From assembly GCA_902769255.1 (NCBI GenBank), contig CACXOM010000001.1, positions 124,001 to 188,000 of the forward strand: a stretch of 64,000 bases of DNA. The letters are read 5' to 3'. The translations under genes were made by a program, and so were the position numbers. Positions 33,333 through 43,057 of this stretch are shown in pieces. Every line of letters begins with the position of its first letter. The stretch's first letter is position 1. Source of the stretch: Oscillospiraceae bacterium (GTDB taxonomy: Bacteria; Bacillota; Clostridia; Oscillospirales; Acutalibacteraceae). The notes beneath the pieces were generated by a model that saw only the letters and a list, made by a program, of their open reading frames with translations, had not been told where the DNA came from and did not search any database.

Positions 33333-34184
33333 ATGAAATATTTTGATTTACATTGCGATACTTTATGTAAATGCGCCGATAAAAACGCAAGTTTGTCGCA
33401 AAATGATTTTGATATTGATATTAAAAGATTATCAAAGTTTGAAAAAGCAACGCAAACTTTTGCTTGTTTTATTGATGATAAATATAAAGGGCAAGACGCT
33501 TACAATCGCTTTTTTGAACTTTATAATATTTATAAAAATACCGATTTTGAAAAGGTTACACCGATTTTATCAATCGAAAATCTTTCCTGTTTAAAAGGCG
33601 ATATTGAGAATATTCATAAGTTTAAAGAGTGTGGCGTTAAAATCGCTTCGCTAACTTGGAATGCTGAAAACGGCATTGCAGGCGGCGTCGCATCTGAGTG
33701 CGGTCTTACCGATTTTGGCAAAAAGGTTGTAAAACAACTTGAAAACGAGAATATAACGCTTGATGTTTCTCATTTAAATCAAAAAAGTTTTTATGATGTT
33801 TGTAAAATCGCTACAAAACCGTTTATCGCAACTCATTCAAACAGTTTTTGCATTTGCCCTCATAAAAGAAATTTAACTGACGAGCAGTTTGAAATTATTT
33901 CAGACATAGGCGGAATTGTCGGAATTAATTTTTACAACCTGTTTTTGTGCGAAACCGAAACCGATTTTAACGATTTGTTTCGCCATATTGAGCGATTTTT
34001 GTTGCTTGGCGGTGAAAAAACAATTGCGCTTGGCAGCGATTTTGACGGTTGCAATGTTCATAAATCAATTAAAAAGGTTGAAAATATGCCGTTGTTTTAT
34101 GATTTTTTAGTGAAAAAACTCGGAAAAATCATAGCAAATAAGATTTTTTATGAGAATTCTGCCGAATTTTTTAAAATTCTTTGA
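33333..34184 (+). CDS. Membrane dipeptidase family (peptidase M19) protein
   Basis: 283-residue zinc amidohydrolase-fold enzyme likely cleaving dipeptides, including D-amino-acid ones. Metal ligands are visible: FDLHCDTL at residues 4-11, SIENLS with the bridging glutamate, THSNSF and ALGSDFDGC. LTWNAENGIAGG is the family block that follows the first strand. It is cytoplasmic (no signal peptide). Length is somewhat below the 310-400 of characterised members. The start follows the yraN stop by one base. Confidence 0.9.
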   Translation: MKYFDLHCDTLCKCADKNASLSQNDFDIDIKRLSKFEKATQTFACFIDDKYKGQDAYNRFFELYNIYKNTDFEKVTPILSIENLSCLKGDIENIHKFKECGVKIASLTWNAENGIAGGVASECGLTDFGKKVVKQLENENITLDVSHLNQKSFYDVCKIATKPFIATHSNSFCICPHKRNLTDEQFEIISDIGGIVGINFYNLFLCETETDFNDLFRHIERFLLLGGEKTIALGSDFDGCNVHKSIKKVENMPLFYDFLVKKLGKIIANKIFYENSAEFFKIL

Positions 34185-34209
34185 CAAATGGCGCTAAATA
34201 GTATAAAAT
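34181..34209 (+). promoter_or_regulatory. Promoter of thrC
   Basis: TTGACA (34181-34186, overlapping the dipeptidase stop codon), 17 bases, TAAAAT (34204-34209). Confidence 0.82.
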
Positions 34210-34242
34210 ATCTTTGATAAGAAAAATGTAAAGGTGAACAAA

Positions 34243-35727
34243 ATGGAATTTACAAGTACGAGAAAAAAACAAAATTTTGAATCGGCAAAGGTAATTTGTC
34301 AAGGTTTGTCTGAAGAGGGCGGTCTTTTTGTTCCGAAAAGTTTCCCGAAAATTTCAGATGAATTGATTGATAAATTGATTGATATGGACTATAAACAAAG
34401 AGCGTTTGAAGTCCTGAAATTCTATTTGACCGACTTTTCCGATGAAGAAATTAAAAATTGTGTAAACGGCGCATATACGGGTACATTTGAAAATGAAAAT
34501 CCCGCTCCTGTTGTCGAGGTAAAAAAAGGCGAAAACATTTTGGAACTTTGGCACGGACCTACCTGCGCTTTTAAAGATATGGCGTTGCAACTTCTTCCTT
34601 ATTTGCTTACAACTTCGGCTAAAAAAGTTGCAAAAGGCAAAACAATGGTAATTTTGGTTGCAACTTCGGGCGATACCGGTAAAGCGGCGCTTGACGGTTT
34701 TGCTAATGTTGACAATACAAAAATTATAGTTTTCTATCCGCAAGACGGCGTAAGCCCTATGCAAAAACTCCAAATGACAACTCAAAGCGGTAACAATGTT
34801 GCTGTTTGTGCTATAAAAGGTAATTTTGACGATGCTCAAACAGGCGTTAAAAACATTTTCGGCGACGAGAAAATGAAAGAGTATTTGGCTAATAAAAATA
34901 TGGAATTTTCGTCTGCAAACTCAATTAACTTCGGCAGACTTGTTCCGCAGATTGTTTATTATGTTTCATCTTATGTTGATTTGATTAAACAAGGCAAAAT
35001 AAAAAAAGGCGACAAGTTCAATGTTGTTGTACCAACAGGCAACTTTGGTAACATTTTAGCGGCTTATTATGCTAAACAAATGGGTATTCCGATAGCAAAA
35101 TTCATTTGCGCTTCAAATAAAAACAATATTTTGACTGATTTTATAAATACAGGCGTTTATGACAGAAATCGTGATTTTTATACCACAACTTCACCTTCGA
35201 TGGATATTCTTATTTCTTCAAACCTTGAAAGACTTTTATATCACCTTTACAATGAAGATGAAGCAAAAATCGAAGAACTTATGACTTCGTTGAAAACAAA
35301 AGGTGTTTACGAAATTGACGATGAAGTAAAAGCAAAACTTCAATCTGAATTTTTCGGCGGTTTTTGTGATGATGAGGCTACGGGTAAAACTATTGCAAAA
35401 ATGTTTAAAGAATATAATTATCTTTGCGATACTCATACTGCAGTTGCTGTAAATGTTTATGACCAATATGTTGAAAAAACAGGCGATAACACCGTAACAG
35501 TAATTGCTTCAACTGCTTCGCCTTATAAATTCTCGGCATCTGTTTTGCCTGCGGTTTATGACGGCGAAATTCCACAAACCGAATTTTTGACGGTTGAAAA
35601 ACTTTCAAGCGTTACAAATACTAAAATTCCAAAATCTTTGGCAGAACTTAAAACAAAAGAAGTTTTGCACAAAACCTGTGTTCAAAAACAGGAAATGGAA
35701 AACTTTATTAAGGAATTTTTAGGATAG
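34243..35727 (+). CDS. thrC: Threonine synthase
   Basis: PLP enzyme converting O-phosphohomoserine to threonine. 494 residues, the long class found in Clostridia and Proteobacteria. N-terminal TSTRKKQNFESAKVICQGLSEEGGLFVP split as usual, PLP lysine in GPTCAFKDMALQLLP (around residue 107), phosphate loop ATSGDTGKAAL and VPTGNFGNILAAYYA. I start at the ATG 34243, 6 bases after AAAGGTG; the GTG inside that site is less likely. A hairpin GGGCAAC/GTTGCCC follows. It is a separate transcription unit and no other threonine gene is near. Confidence 0.95.
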   Translation: MEFTSTRKKQNFESAKVICQGLSEEGGLFVPKSFPKISDELIDKLIDMDYKQRAFEVLKFYLTDFSDEEIKNCVNGAYTGTFENENPAPVVEVKKGENILELWHGPTCAFKDMALQLLPYLLTTSAKKVAKGKTMVILVATSGDTGKAALDGFANVDNTKIIVFYPQDGVSPMQKLQMTTQSGNNVAVCAIKGNFDDAQTGVKNIFGDEKMKEYLANKNMEFSSANSINFGRLVPQIVYYVSSYVDLIKQGKIKKGDKFNVVVPTGNFGNILAAYYAKQMGIPIAKFICASNKNNILTDFINTGVYDRNRDFYTTTSPSMDILISSNLERLLYHLYNEDEAKIEELMTSLKTKGVYEIDDEVKAKLQSEFFGGFCDDEATGKTIAKMFKEYNYLCDTHTAVAVNVYDQYVEKTGDNTVTVIASTASPYKFSASVLPAVYDGEIPQTEFLTVEKLSSVTNTKIPKSLAELKTKEVLHKTCVQKQEMENFIKEFLG

Positions 35728-35730
35728 TTT

Positions 35731-35763
35731 AGGTGGGCAACTGTTTTGTTGCCCATTTCTGTT
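35731..35763 (+). terminator. Terminator-like hairpin after thrC
   Basis: TGGGCAAC/GTTGCCCA stem with a TGTTTT loop, followed by the weak tract TTTCTGTT. Confidence 0.65.
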
Positions 35764-35780
35764 GAAAAGAGGTGTTTTAA

Positions 35781-36464
35781 TTGGCGCTTTTTGCAATTTC
35801 TGATTTTCATTTGTCGTTTTCTGTTGATAAGCCTATGGATATTTTTAAAGGCTGGACCGATTATACCGAAAAGTTAAAAAAGAATATAGAAAGTCAAGTT
35901 AGTGCTGACGATACAATTGTAATTCCGGGCGATATTTCGTGGGGGTTAAAAATTGCGGAAACTATTGAGGATTTTCGTTTTATCAATTCTTTGCCGGGTA
36001 AAAAGATAATCGGTAAAGGCAATCACGATTTATGGTGGGAATCGCTTACAAAAATGAATAGAATCATGGCGGAAAACGGTTTTGATACAATCTCTTTTTT
36101 GTATAACAACGCTTATGTTGTGGGCGATTATGTGGTTTGTGGCTCACGCGGCTGGTTTTTTGACGATACCGCCGATAAAAAAATAATACTTCGTGAAGCG
36201 GGCAGAGTAGAAATGTCGATAAAAGAAGCGGAAAAAACAGGGAAAACACCGATTTTATTTTTGCATTATCCGCCGATTAGCAAAGACGCCGTTTGCGAAG
36301 AAATAATGAAGGTAATTAAAGAGCATAACATAAAATATGTTTATTACGGTCATATACACAAAGCAGGCGCTTATAAAGCGTTTAACGGCAAATATGACGG
36401 CATTAAATTTGAATGTATCAGTTGTGATATGATTGATTTTAACCCTGTGAAAATAAAAATATAA
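35781..36464 (+). CDS. Metallophosphoesterase family protein
   Basis: 227-residue soluble calcineurin-like phosphoesterase of the YkuE/YpbG-like clostridial type. Metal motifs: AISDFHLS at residues 5-12, IPGDISWG, GKGNHDLWW, FLHYPPIS and YYGHIHKAG. The substrate is unknown. It starts with TTG at 35781, 6 bases after AGAGGTG; no ATG is nearby in frame. Stands alone between thrC and tig. Confidence 0.88.
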   Translation: MALFAISDFHLSFSVDKPMDIFKGWTDYTEKLKKNIESQVSADDTIVIPGDISWGLKIAETIEDFRFINSLPGKKIIGKGNHDLWWESLTKMNRIMAENGFDTISFLYNNAYVVGDYVVCGSRGWFFDDTADKKIILREAGRVEMSIKEAEKTGKTPILFLHYPPISKDAVCEEIMKVIKEHNIKYVYYGHIHKAGAYKAFNGKYDGIKFECISCDMIDFNPVKIKI

Positions 36465-36504
36465 AAAATGTTAAAAAACAGTAGATTTTTTATTTGTTTT
36501 ATGT

Positions 36505-36510
36505 TATAAT
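36505..36510 (+). promoter_or_regulatory. Probable -10 box of tig
   Basis: TATAAT in ATGTTATAATC, a TG-extended context; the -35 (TAGATT) is weak. Confidence 0.6.
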
Positions 36511-36588
36511 CACTTGTAACGGTGTAAAAACCGAATAATTAGTAAATTTTATATCTAAAAACGGATATTTTTTGAAAGGATGTCAATA

Positions 36589-37887
36589 ATGAGTTTAAAA
36601 TCATCTAATAAGGTTGATACTAACAGATATGAATTGTTGGTAGAAATTGATGCCGAAACATTTGAAAAGGCGGTTGAAAAAGCGTTTAAAAAGAATGCTA
36701 AAACAATCGAAATCAAAGGTTTCAGAAAGGGTAAAGCGCCAAGACATATTATTGAAAAATTATATGGCGAAAATGTTTTCTATGAAGATGCTCTTAACGA
36801 ATGCTATCCTGCCGCTATTGACGAGGCTGCAAAAGAAGCAGGCGTTGAAATAGTTGATTTTCAAGATGTTGAGTTTGATTTGAAATCAATGGATAAATCG
36901 GGCGTTGAGTTTTCGGTAAAAGTTACTGTTAAACCTGAAGTTGAAGTTAAAAACTATAAAGGTCTTAAAGCAGAAAAACCTTCTGTTGAAGTAACCGATG
37001 AAGATATTAACGCTGAAATCGATAAACTTCGTGAGCGTGACTCAGCAATGGTTCCTGTTGAAGACAGAGCAGCTCAAAACGATGATATTGTTGTTTTTGA
37101 TTTTGACGGTTATGTTGACGGCGAGCAGTTTGAAGGCGGTAAAGCAGAGGGCTATTCGTTAAAACTCGGTTCAGGTCAGTTCATTCCTGGATTCGAAGAT
37201 CAAATCGTAGGCAAAAAAATCGATGAAGAGTTTGACGTTAATGTTACTTTCCCTGAAGATTATCACGCTGAAGAATTAAAGGGTAAAGAAGCTGTATTCA
37301 AATGCAAACTTCACGAAATTAAAGAAAGAGTTTTACCTGAAGTTGACGATGATTTCGTTAAAGATGTTAGCGAATTCAAAACAGTTGACGAATTAAAAGA
37401 AGATTTAAAGAAAAAAGTTTCTGAAAGAAAAGAAAAAGAAGCTAACACAGCGGTAGAAACTCAACTTATCGAAGAAATGTTAAAAGGTTTCGAAGCTGAA
37501 ATTCCGCAGGCAATGATTGATAACAAAGTTATGGAAAACATTAAAGACTTTGATTACACATTGCAAATGCAGGGTCTTAATATGCAAACTTATATGCAGT
37601 ATATGGGACTTACTCTTGACCAACTCAAAGAGCAATATAAAGAGCAATCTGAAAAACAAGTTAAAATGCGTTTGGCATTTGAAAAAATTGCAGAACTCGA
37701 AAAAATTGAGCCAACTGCTGAAGATGTTGAAGCACAATACAAAGAGTATTCGGAAATGTACGGCATGGAACTTGATAAAATTAAATCCTCTTTACCTGAA
37801 GAGGAACTTTTAAAAGACTTAAAAGTTAAAAAGGCTTCTGAATTTATTAAGGACAATGCTAAAATCACAGAAGAAGTAAAAGCATAA
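36589..37887 (+). CDS. tig: Trigger factor
   Basis: Ribosome-associated chaperone and prolyl isomerase, 432 residues. The ribosome-binding tail is IKGFRKGKAPRHIIEKLYG at about residues 40-58 (signature GFRKGKAP). The FKBP-type domain follows from NDDIVVFDFDGYVDG to FPEDYHAEELKGKEAVF, and the rest is a helical substrate cradle. I use the ATG at 36589 with GAAAGGA upstream; an ATG three codons before is inside that site. It precedes clpP and clpX, the standard proteostasis cluster. Confidence 0.96.
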   Translation: MSLKSSNKVDTNRYELLVEIDAETFEKAVEKAFKKNAKTIEIKGFRKGKAPRHIIEKLYGENVFYEDALNECYPAAIDEAAKEAGVEIVDFQDVEFDLKSMDKSGVEFSVKVTVKPEVEVKNYKGLKAEKPSVEVTDEDINAEIDKLRERDSAMVPVEDRAAQNDDIVVFDFDGYVDGEQFEGGKAEGYSLKLGSGQFIPGFEDQIVGKKIDEEFDVNVTFPEDYHAEELKGKEAVFKCKLHEIKERVLPEVDDDFVKDVSEFKTVDELKEDLKKKVSERKEKEANTAVETQLIEEMLKGFEAEIPQAMIDNKVMENIKDFDYTLQMQGLNMQTYMQYMGLTLDQLKEQYKEQSEKQVKMRLAFEKIAELEKIEPTAEDVEAQYKEYSEMYGMELDKIKSSLPEEELLKDLKVKKASEFIKDNAKITEEVKA

Positions 37888-37909
37888 TTAACCCTAATTT
37901 TATCTGAAT

Positions 37910-37943
37910 AAACAGTTTTAGTTTTTTAGCTAAAACTGTTTTA
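37910..37943 (+). terminator. Terminator between tig and clpP
   Basis: 12-bp stem AAACAGTTTTAG/CTAAAACTGTTT, 8-base loop, then TTATCGG. Short T-tract, so termination may be partial. Confidence 0.7.
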
Positions 37944-37969
37944 TCGGTTTTAGAAAGGAAAGATTTATT

Positions 37970-38548
37970 ATGAGTTTAGTACCTTATGTAGTAGAACAAA
38001 CAAGCAGAGGCGAGCGTTCTTATGATATTTTTTCTCGTCTTTTAAACGACAGAATTATTGTTTTATCAGATGAAGTTAACGACGCAACCGCATCAATCGT
38101 AATTGCGCAACTTCTCTTTTTAGAGGGTCAAGACCCGAATAAAGATATAAGCCTTTATATCAACAGCCCCGGCGGTTCTGTTTCGGCAGGTCTTGCAATT
38201 TATGATACAATGCAGTATATAAAATGTGATGTATCTACTATTTGCATGGGTATGGCGGCTTCAATGGGCGCATTTTTGCTCTCTTCCGGCGCAAAAGGCA
38301 AAAGATATGTTCTTCCAAATGCCGAGGTTATGATTCATCAGCCTTCAGGCGGTGCGCAAGGTCAAGCGTCTGAAATTGAAATTACCGCTAAACATATTTT
38401 GAAAACCAAAGAAAGATTAAATAGAATTTTAGCACAAAACACAGGAAAACCAATTGAACAAGTTGCAATTGATACCGACCGTGACAATTGGCTTACAGCC
38501 GAAGAAGCGGTTGAATACGGACTTGTTGACAAGGTAATGAAGAGATAA
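37970..38548 (+). CDS. clpP: ATP-dependent Clp protease proteolytic subunit
   Basis: Self-compartmentalised serine protease, 192 residues. Catalytic triad: Ser98 in [11 protein letters not shown], His123 in MIHQPSGG, Asp172 in TDRDNW. The N-terminal [20 protein letters not shown] and [16 protein letters not shown] are standard. GAAAGGAAAG lies before the ATG. Fifteen bases ahead of clpX, with which it forms the ClpXP machine. Confidence 0.98.
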   Translation: MSLVPYVVEQTSRGERSYDIFSRLLNDRIIVLSDEVNDATASIVIAQLLFLEGQDPNKDISLYINSPGGSVSAGLAIYDTMQYIKCDVSTICMGMAASMGAFLLSSGAKGKRYVLPNAEVMIHQPSGGAQGQASEIEITAKHILKTKERLNRILAQNTGKPIEQVAIDTDRDNWLTAEEAVEYGLVDKVMKR

Positions 38549-38563
38549 ATTCGGAGGTTATTA

Positions 38564-39829
38564 ATGCCTAACAACGATAAAAAAACAGCTCATTGTTCTT
38601 TTTGCGGCAGAAACGAAGCGCAGGTTAATCAAATGGTAAAAGGTCCTAACGGAGTTTTTATTTGCGATGAATGTATTAAACTTTGCGCAGCGGTTATTGG
38701 TGAAGAAATTTTTGAGCAACACCCTCATAAATCAGGTGGCGACTTTAAGTTTGAGGTTAAAAAACCGAATGAACTTAAAAAAATTCTTGACGACTATGTA
38801 ATAGGTCAGGAAAATGCGAAAAAAGCGCTTTGTGTTGCTGTTTACAATCATTATAAAAGAATAATGCAGGAAGATTATATTGACGATGTTGAAATCGGCA
38901 AATCGAATATTCTTTTGGTAGGACCTACCGGTGTGGGTAAAACTTTGCTTGCCCAAACGCTTGCAAAAGCGCTTGATGTGCCTTTTGCGGTTACTGATGC
39001 AACCACTTTAACAGAGGCAGGCTATGTTGGTGAAGATGTTGAGAATATTCTTCTTCGATTAATTCAAAATGCAGATTTTGATGTTGAAAAAGCGCAAAAA
39101 GGTATTATTTATATTGATGAGATTGATAAAATCGCAAGAAAGTCTGAAAACACTTCTATAACAAGAGATGTTTCGGGCGAGGGCGTTCAGCAAGCGCTTT
39201 TGAAAATAATCGAAGGTACGGTGTCAAATGTTCCTCCGACAGGCGGAAGAAAGCACCCGCAGCAAGAGTTTATTCAAATTGATACTTCAAATATTTTGTT
39301 TATTTGCGGTGGCGCTTTTGACGGCATTGAAAAGATTATCGAAAAGCGTTTAGGCTCGAAGTCAACACTCGGTTTCGGTGCTGAAATTGCTGATAATAAT
39401 GACAATAATACCGATAAACTTATCGAAAAAGTTAACAATCAAGATTTAGTTAAATTCGGTCTTATTCCTGAACTTGTCGGCAGACTTCCTGTTGTAACGG
39501 GACTTACTAATTTATCTGTTGACGATATGGTTGAAATTATGGTTAAACCTAAAAACTCAATCATAAAGCAATATGTTAAACTTTTGCAGTTAGACGGCGT
39601 TGATTTAAAATTTGACAATGACGCTTTAAAAGAAATTGCGAAAGAAACAATAAAACGCAAAACTGGTGCAAGAGGACTTCGCTCCTTAATTGAAAAATTG
39701 CTTATGGATATTATGTTTGAAATTCCTTCAAAAAGAGGAATTGAAAGCGTAGTTATCACGAAAAATTGTGTTTTAGGCAAAGAAAAGCCGACTTTAATTA
39801 AAAAAGAAACTAAAAAAATAAAAGAATAA
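38564..39829 (+). CDS. clpX: ATP-dependent Clp protease ATP-binding subunit ClpX
   Basis: Unfoldase of ClpXP, 421 residues. N-terminal zinc-binding domain CSFCGRN and CDECIKLC, then the AAA+ module: Walker [13 protein letters not shown] (near residue 124), Walker [14 protein letters not shown], pore loop GYVGED, and sensor 2 GARGLRS. The C-terminus is lysine-rich. Ribosome binding site GGAGG. Length and order are normal. Confidence 0.98.
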   Translation: MPNNDKKTAHCSFCGRNEAQVNQMVKGPNGVFICDECIKLCAAVIGEEIFEQHPHKSGGDFKFEVKKPNELKKILDDYVIGQENAKKALCVAVYNHYKRIMQEDYIDDVEIGKSNILLVGPTGVGKTLLAQTLAKALDVPFAVTDATTLTEAGYVGEDVENILLRLIQNADFDVEKAQKGIIYIDEIDKIARKSENTSITRDVSGEGVQQALLKIIEGTVSNVPPTGGRKHPQQEFIQIDTSNILFICGGAFDGIEKIIEKRLGSKSTLGFGAEIADNNDNNTDKLIEKVNNQDLVKFGLIPELVGRLPVVTGLTNLSVDDMVEIMVKPKNSIIKQYVKLLQLDGVDLKFDNDALKEIAKETIKRKTGARGLRSLIEKLLMDIMFEIPSKRGIESVVITKNCVLGKEKPTLIKKETKKIKE

Positions 39830-39850
39830 ATCAGAAATGAGGGAAATCTT

Positions 39851-41995
39851 ATGCGTAGAATATTCGCTACAATAGGTTTTACCTCATTTTTTGTTACCGT
39901 TTTTTCGATAAATTACGGGCAAATTTTTGCGCTTTTGTTAAGCATAGCGTCACTTTTAGGGTTTGTTTTATGTTTAATAATTAAAAAATGGCAAATTCCT
40001 GTTGTTTTGTTACTTTTAGCAATCGTTGCGCTGTTTTCTTTTAACACATTTTTGTTTAATAAAAATGTTGAAACTTATAATTCTGTTTATTGCAAAGAGA
40101 ATGTTAGAATAAGCGGAACTTTAACTGATTATCCTGAAACTTCTCAAGCAGGATTTGATTATGTTTTTAAAGCGGTTGACGGCAGTAATATCAAGTTTTC
40201 ATTGTTTTGTTATGATAAGTTAGATATTGAACCGGGCGATGAAATAAGCGGTACTTTTGATTTTTCAGACCAATATGCCGAAATTGACAGAGGAATTTAT
40301 TTTTCCGCTTATGTTTACAATATCGAAAGCGTAAAGGTAATTCACAAAAATGATGTTTTTAATATCGCAAAATTCCGTGAGAGTTTAAAAAGCGAAATTA
40401 ACAAAAATATGACATATGGTGCTGGCGTTACAAAAGCGATTGTTTTCGGTGATAAATCGGGAATAGATGACGATTTATATACCGCTTTTCAGCGGTGCGG
40501 TATTTTGCACGCAACTGCGACTTCGGGACTGCATTTATCAATTGTAACAGGATTTTTGTTCGCATTTTTAGCACTTTTGGGCGTCTCACGCAAAAAGTCT
40601 TCAATAATTGCAATTGCATTTGTAATTGTATTTATGGTGATTATAGGATTCAAATTCTCGCTTATGCGAGCAGGCGTTATGATGATAATGGTTTTAGCGG
40701 CAAACTTGTTTAACAGAGAGGGTGACGCTTTTAACTCAATAGGGCTGGCGCTTGCTGTATTAATTCTTTTAAATCCTTATTCTGCTTTAAGCGTTTCGCT
40801 TTTGCTGTCTGTTACTGCGACTTTAGGTATTGTGCTTTCTTTTGAGCATTTGTTTAATAAGTTTAAACAGCGCTTGGGCAAAAATGTGATTTCGAAGTTG
40901 TTTTTTGCTTTTGCTATTAGTATTTTGCAGTCTGCTGCGGCAATTATTTTCACTTTGCCGATTGTTTATATTTATTTTGGTTATTTTTCTATTGCGGGAA
41001 TTTTTGTAAATGCTGTTTTGTCGCCTTTTATTACAATTGTGCTGATTTTAGGCGTGTTAATTTGTACTTTGCAGTTTTTACCTGTTTTGCCTTATGTTTT
41101 AGGCGGTGCAAACGATGTTTTTTCGCTTGTAATAATAAAAGTTGCAAAATTTGTATCGAAATTTAAATATTCGCAAATTTCAATTGATTATGATTTTGTT
41201 GCAATTGCTTTTGCAATTTGTCTTTTAATTATTTCGGCGGCGGTATTTGTTTTTTATTATTATAAAATCAATAAAAACAAGCTTATAAAAACAACGTCAT
41301 TACTGTGTGTAAATGTATTTTTATTTTCAATTTTGTTATACTGCGTTTTGCCGAATAATAATGTAAAAATGTACATTCAAAATTCGGGCGGAGCAGTCAA
41401 TATTTTGGTGTCTAATAATGATAAATCAATAGTTGTTGATTACGGCGGAAAATATTGCGACAGAAAAACAAAATATATGCTTAACAAAAGCAATTCGCAA
41501 AAAATTGACTGTTTGATTTTGCCTAATGCCGATGAAGACTCTTTTTCAAGCGGTGTTATGCTCTCAAGTGAATTTGAAACTGAAAGCGCTTTGCTTAATA
41601 CAAGGGTTTTAGATGAGAATACATATAAAATTAATGCTAAAAAACAAAACATTGAAAATATAGAAGAAATAAATTATAATAATATAAGAATAGATTTTAT
41701 TACCGTTTCAAGAAGTACAGCGTTGTATATTTCAAACGGTAAACGCTCGGTTTTAGTTGTAGATAAACTTTTTAACCTTGAAAAATTGCCGTCTGTATAT
41801 TTAAAATGTGATTTAGCGGTGTTTAATCAAGGCGTTCCAAATAAAATTGAAAAATTAAACGCCCAAAAAGCGATAATTTTCAGTTTTGAAGAGCAAGAAG
41901 AAAATAAATGTGCTAAATATTTTAATTCTTATTCTTTGCGAGAAGGGAATAAAGCGGTATATTTAAGCGATAGTTTAAAGATAAAAGAGGTGTGA
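39851..41995 (+). CDS. comEC: ComEC/Rec2-type DNA uptake channel protein with degenerate beta-lactamase-like domain
   Basis: 714-residue membrane protein expected to pass single-stranded DNA into the cytoplasm during transformation. N-terminal helices, a soluble OB-like region (SGTLTDYPETSQ), then the ComEC channel with HATATSGLHLSIVTGFLFA and FSLMRAGVMMI. The final 220 residues occupy the place of the metallo-beta-lactamase domain, but the metal motif is gone: where HxDxDH is expected the sequence reads LPNADEDSFSSG. No other competence gene is in the window. holA directly follows, a context common in Firmicutes. Confidence 0.9.
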   Translation: MRRIFATIGFTSFFVTVFSINYGQIFALLLSIASLLGFVLCLIIKKWQIPVVLLLLAIVALFSFNTFLFNKNVETYNSVYCKENVRISGTLTDYPETSQAGFDYVFKAVDGSNIKFSLFCYDKLDIEPGDEISGTFDFSDQYAEIDRGIYFSAYVYNIESVKVIHKNDVFNIAKFRESLKSEINKNMTYGAGVTKAIVFGDKSGIDDDLYTAFQRCGILHATATSGLHLSIVTGFLFAFLALLGVSRKKSSIIAIAFVIVFMVIIGFKFSLMRAGVMMIMVLAANLFNREGDAFNSIGLALAVLILLNPYSALSVSLLLSVTATLGIVLSFEHLFNKFKQRLGKNVISKLFFAFAISILQSAAAIIFTLPIVYIYFGYFSIAGIFVNAVLSPFITIVLILGVLICTLQFLPVLPYVLGGANDVFSLVIIKVAKFVSKFKYSQISIDYDFVAIAFAICLLIISAAVFVFYYYKINKNKLIKTTSLLCVNVFLFSILLYCVLPNNNVKMYIQNSGGAVNILVSNNDKSIVVDYGGKYCDRKTKYMLNKSNSQKIDCLILPNADEDSFSSGVMLSSEFETESALLNTRVLDENTYKINAKKQNIENIEEINYNNIRIDFITVSRSTALYISNGKRSVLVVDKLFNLEKLPSVYLKCDLAVFNQGVPNKIEKLNAQKAIIFSFEEQEENKCAKYFNSYSLREGNKAVYLSDSLKIKEV

Positions 41996-41998
41996 AAA

Positions 41999-43057
41999 TT
42001 GGCGGAAATATCAGGCGATGAATTATTACAACAAATTAAAGCTAAAAGTTTAAGTTCTCTTTATTTTATTTACGGTGAAGATAACTTTTTAAAACAAAAA
42101 TATGTTAAATCAATTAGTGATACAGCCGTTACAGAATTACCCGAAATGAATTATCGCAAACTTGACGGCAAAGAGGCGAGTGTTCAACAAATTTCCGATG
42201 AAGTGTACCAATTTCCTCTTATGAGCGAAAAAAGATGCGTTTTGATTGATGATTTTGATGTTTCTGTAAAAGAAAAAGAAGAAATTGATTCTTTAAAAGA
42301 AATTTTTAAAGATTTACCCGAAACTTGCGTTTTGGTTTTTGTTTATAACGCTTTGGAGGTTGATTATAAAAAGTCCGCTTGGAGCGCTATTATCAAAACC
42401 GCCTCAAAATATGGTAGCGTTATAAACTGTAAATTTAAAACTGATGCTGATTTAATTAAATATATTAGAGTATGGGGCGAAAAAAAGAAAACCGCAATTG
42501 ATTCTAATGTTGCAAGATATTTGATTGAAACAGTCGGTAAAGATTTGAAAAAATTAGAAGCCGAAGTCGATAAACTTTGCGCATTTTGCAAAGATTATGT
42601 AACAAAGGCTGATATTGACCGCATTTGCGCTAAAACGCCCGAAGCGACTCAATATATGTTGCCAAAATCAATTCTTTCGCAAAATGTTTCTGGCAGTTTA
42701 AATATTCTTTCTGATTTGCTTGATAAGAATTTTAAACCTATTGTAATTGTAAACGCAGTTGCCGACTCTTTTATTGATATTTATAGGGTTAAAACTGCGG
42801 TTGAAAAAGGCTTAAAACCGAGAGATATTGCCGAAACTTTTAATTATTCCGAAAAAAGACTTTTTGTTTTAGATAATGCGGCAAAGTATTCGAAAAAGTT
42901 TTCGGTTTCTACGCTTGAAAAGTGTTTTGATATTTTAAACGAAGCAGACAGCGGTTTGAAAGGGTACGAAAAAAACGAAAGAATGTTGCTTGAAAAAACA
43001 ATTATTTTACTTATTGAAACATTGAGAGGACATAATATAAAGGCTAAACAGGTATGA
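41999..43057 (+). CDS. holA: DNA polymerase III delta subunit
   Basis: Clamp-loader subunit that opens the beta ring, 352 residues. YFIYGEDNFLKQKYVK near the N-terminus is the signature of HolA in place of a functional P-loop, followed by FPLMSEKRCVLIDD and the C-terminal collar domain (YSEKRLFVLDNAAKYSKKFS, EKNERMLLEKTIILLIE). It starts with TTG at 41999, 6 bases after AGAGGTG, three bases after the comEC stop. It overlaps the next gene by four bases. Confidence 0.92.
   Translation: MAEISGDELLQQIKAKSLSSLYFIYGEDNFLKQKYVKSISDTAVTELPEMNYRKLDGKEASVQQISDEVYQFPLMSEKRCVLIDDFDVSVKEKEEIDSLKEIFKDLPETCVLVFVYNALEVDYKKSAWSAIIKTASKYGSVINCKFKTDADLIKYIRVWGEKKKTAIDSNVARYLIETVGKDLKKLEAEVDKLCAFCKDYVTKADIDRICAKTPEATQYMLPKSILSQNVSGSLNILSDLLDKNFKPIVIVNAVADSFIDIYRVKTAVEKGLKPRDIAETFNYSEKRLFVLDNAAKYSKKFSVSTLEKCFDILNEADSGLKGYEKNERMLLEKTIILLIETLRGHNIKAKQV

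Noticed and set aside
34185..34242. T-box or other riboswitch ahead of thrC
   Set aside because: Fewer than 35 bases lie between the promoter and the start codon, too short for either.
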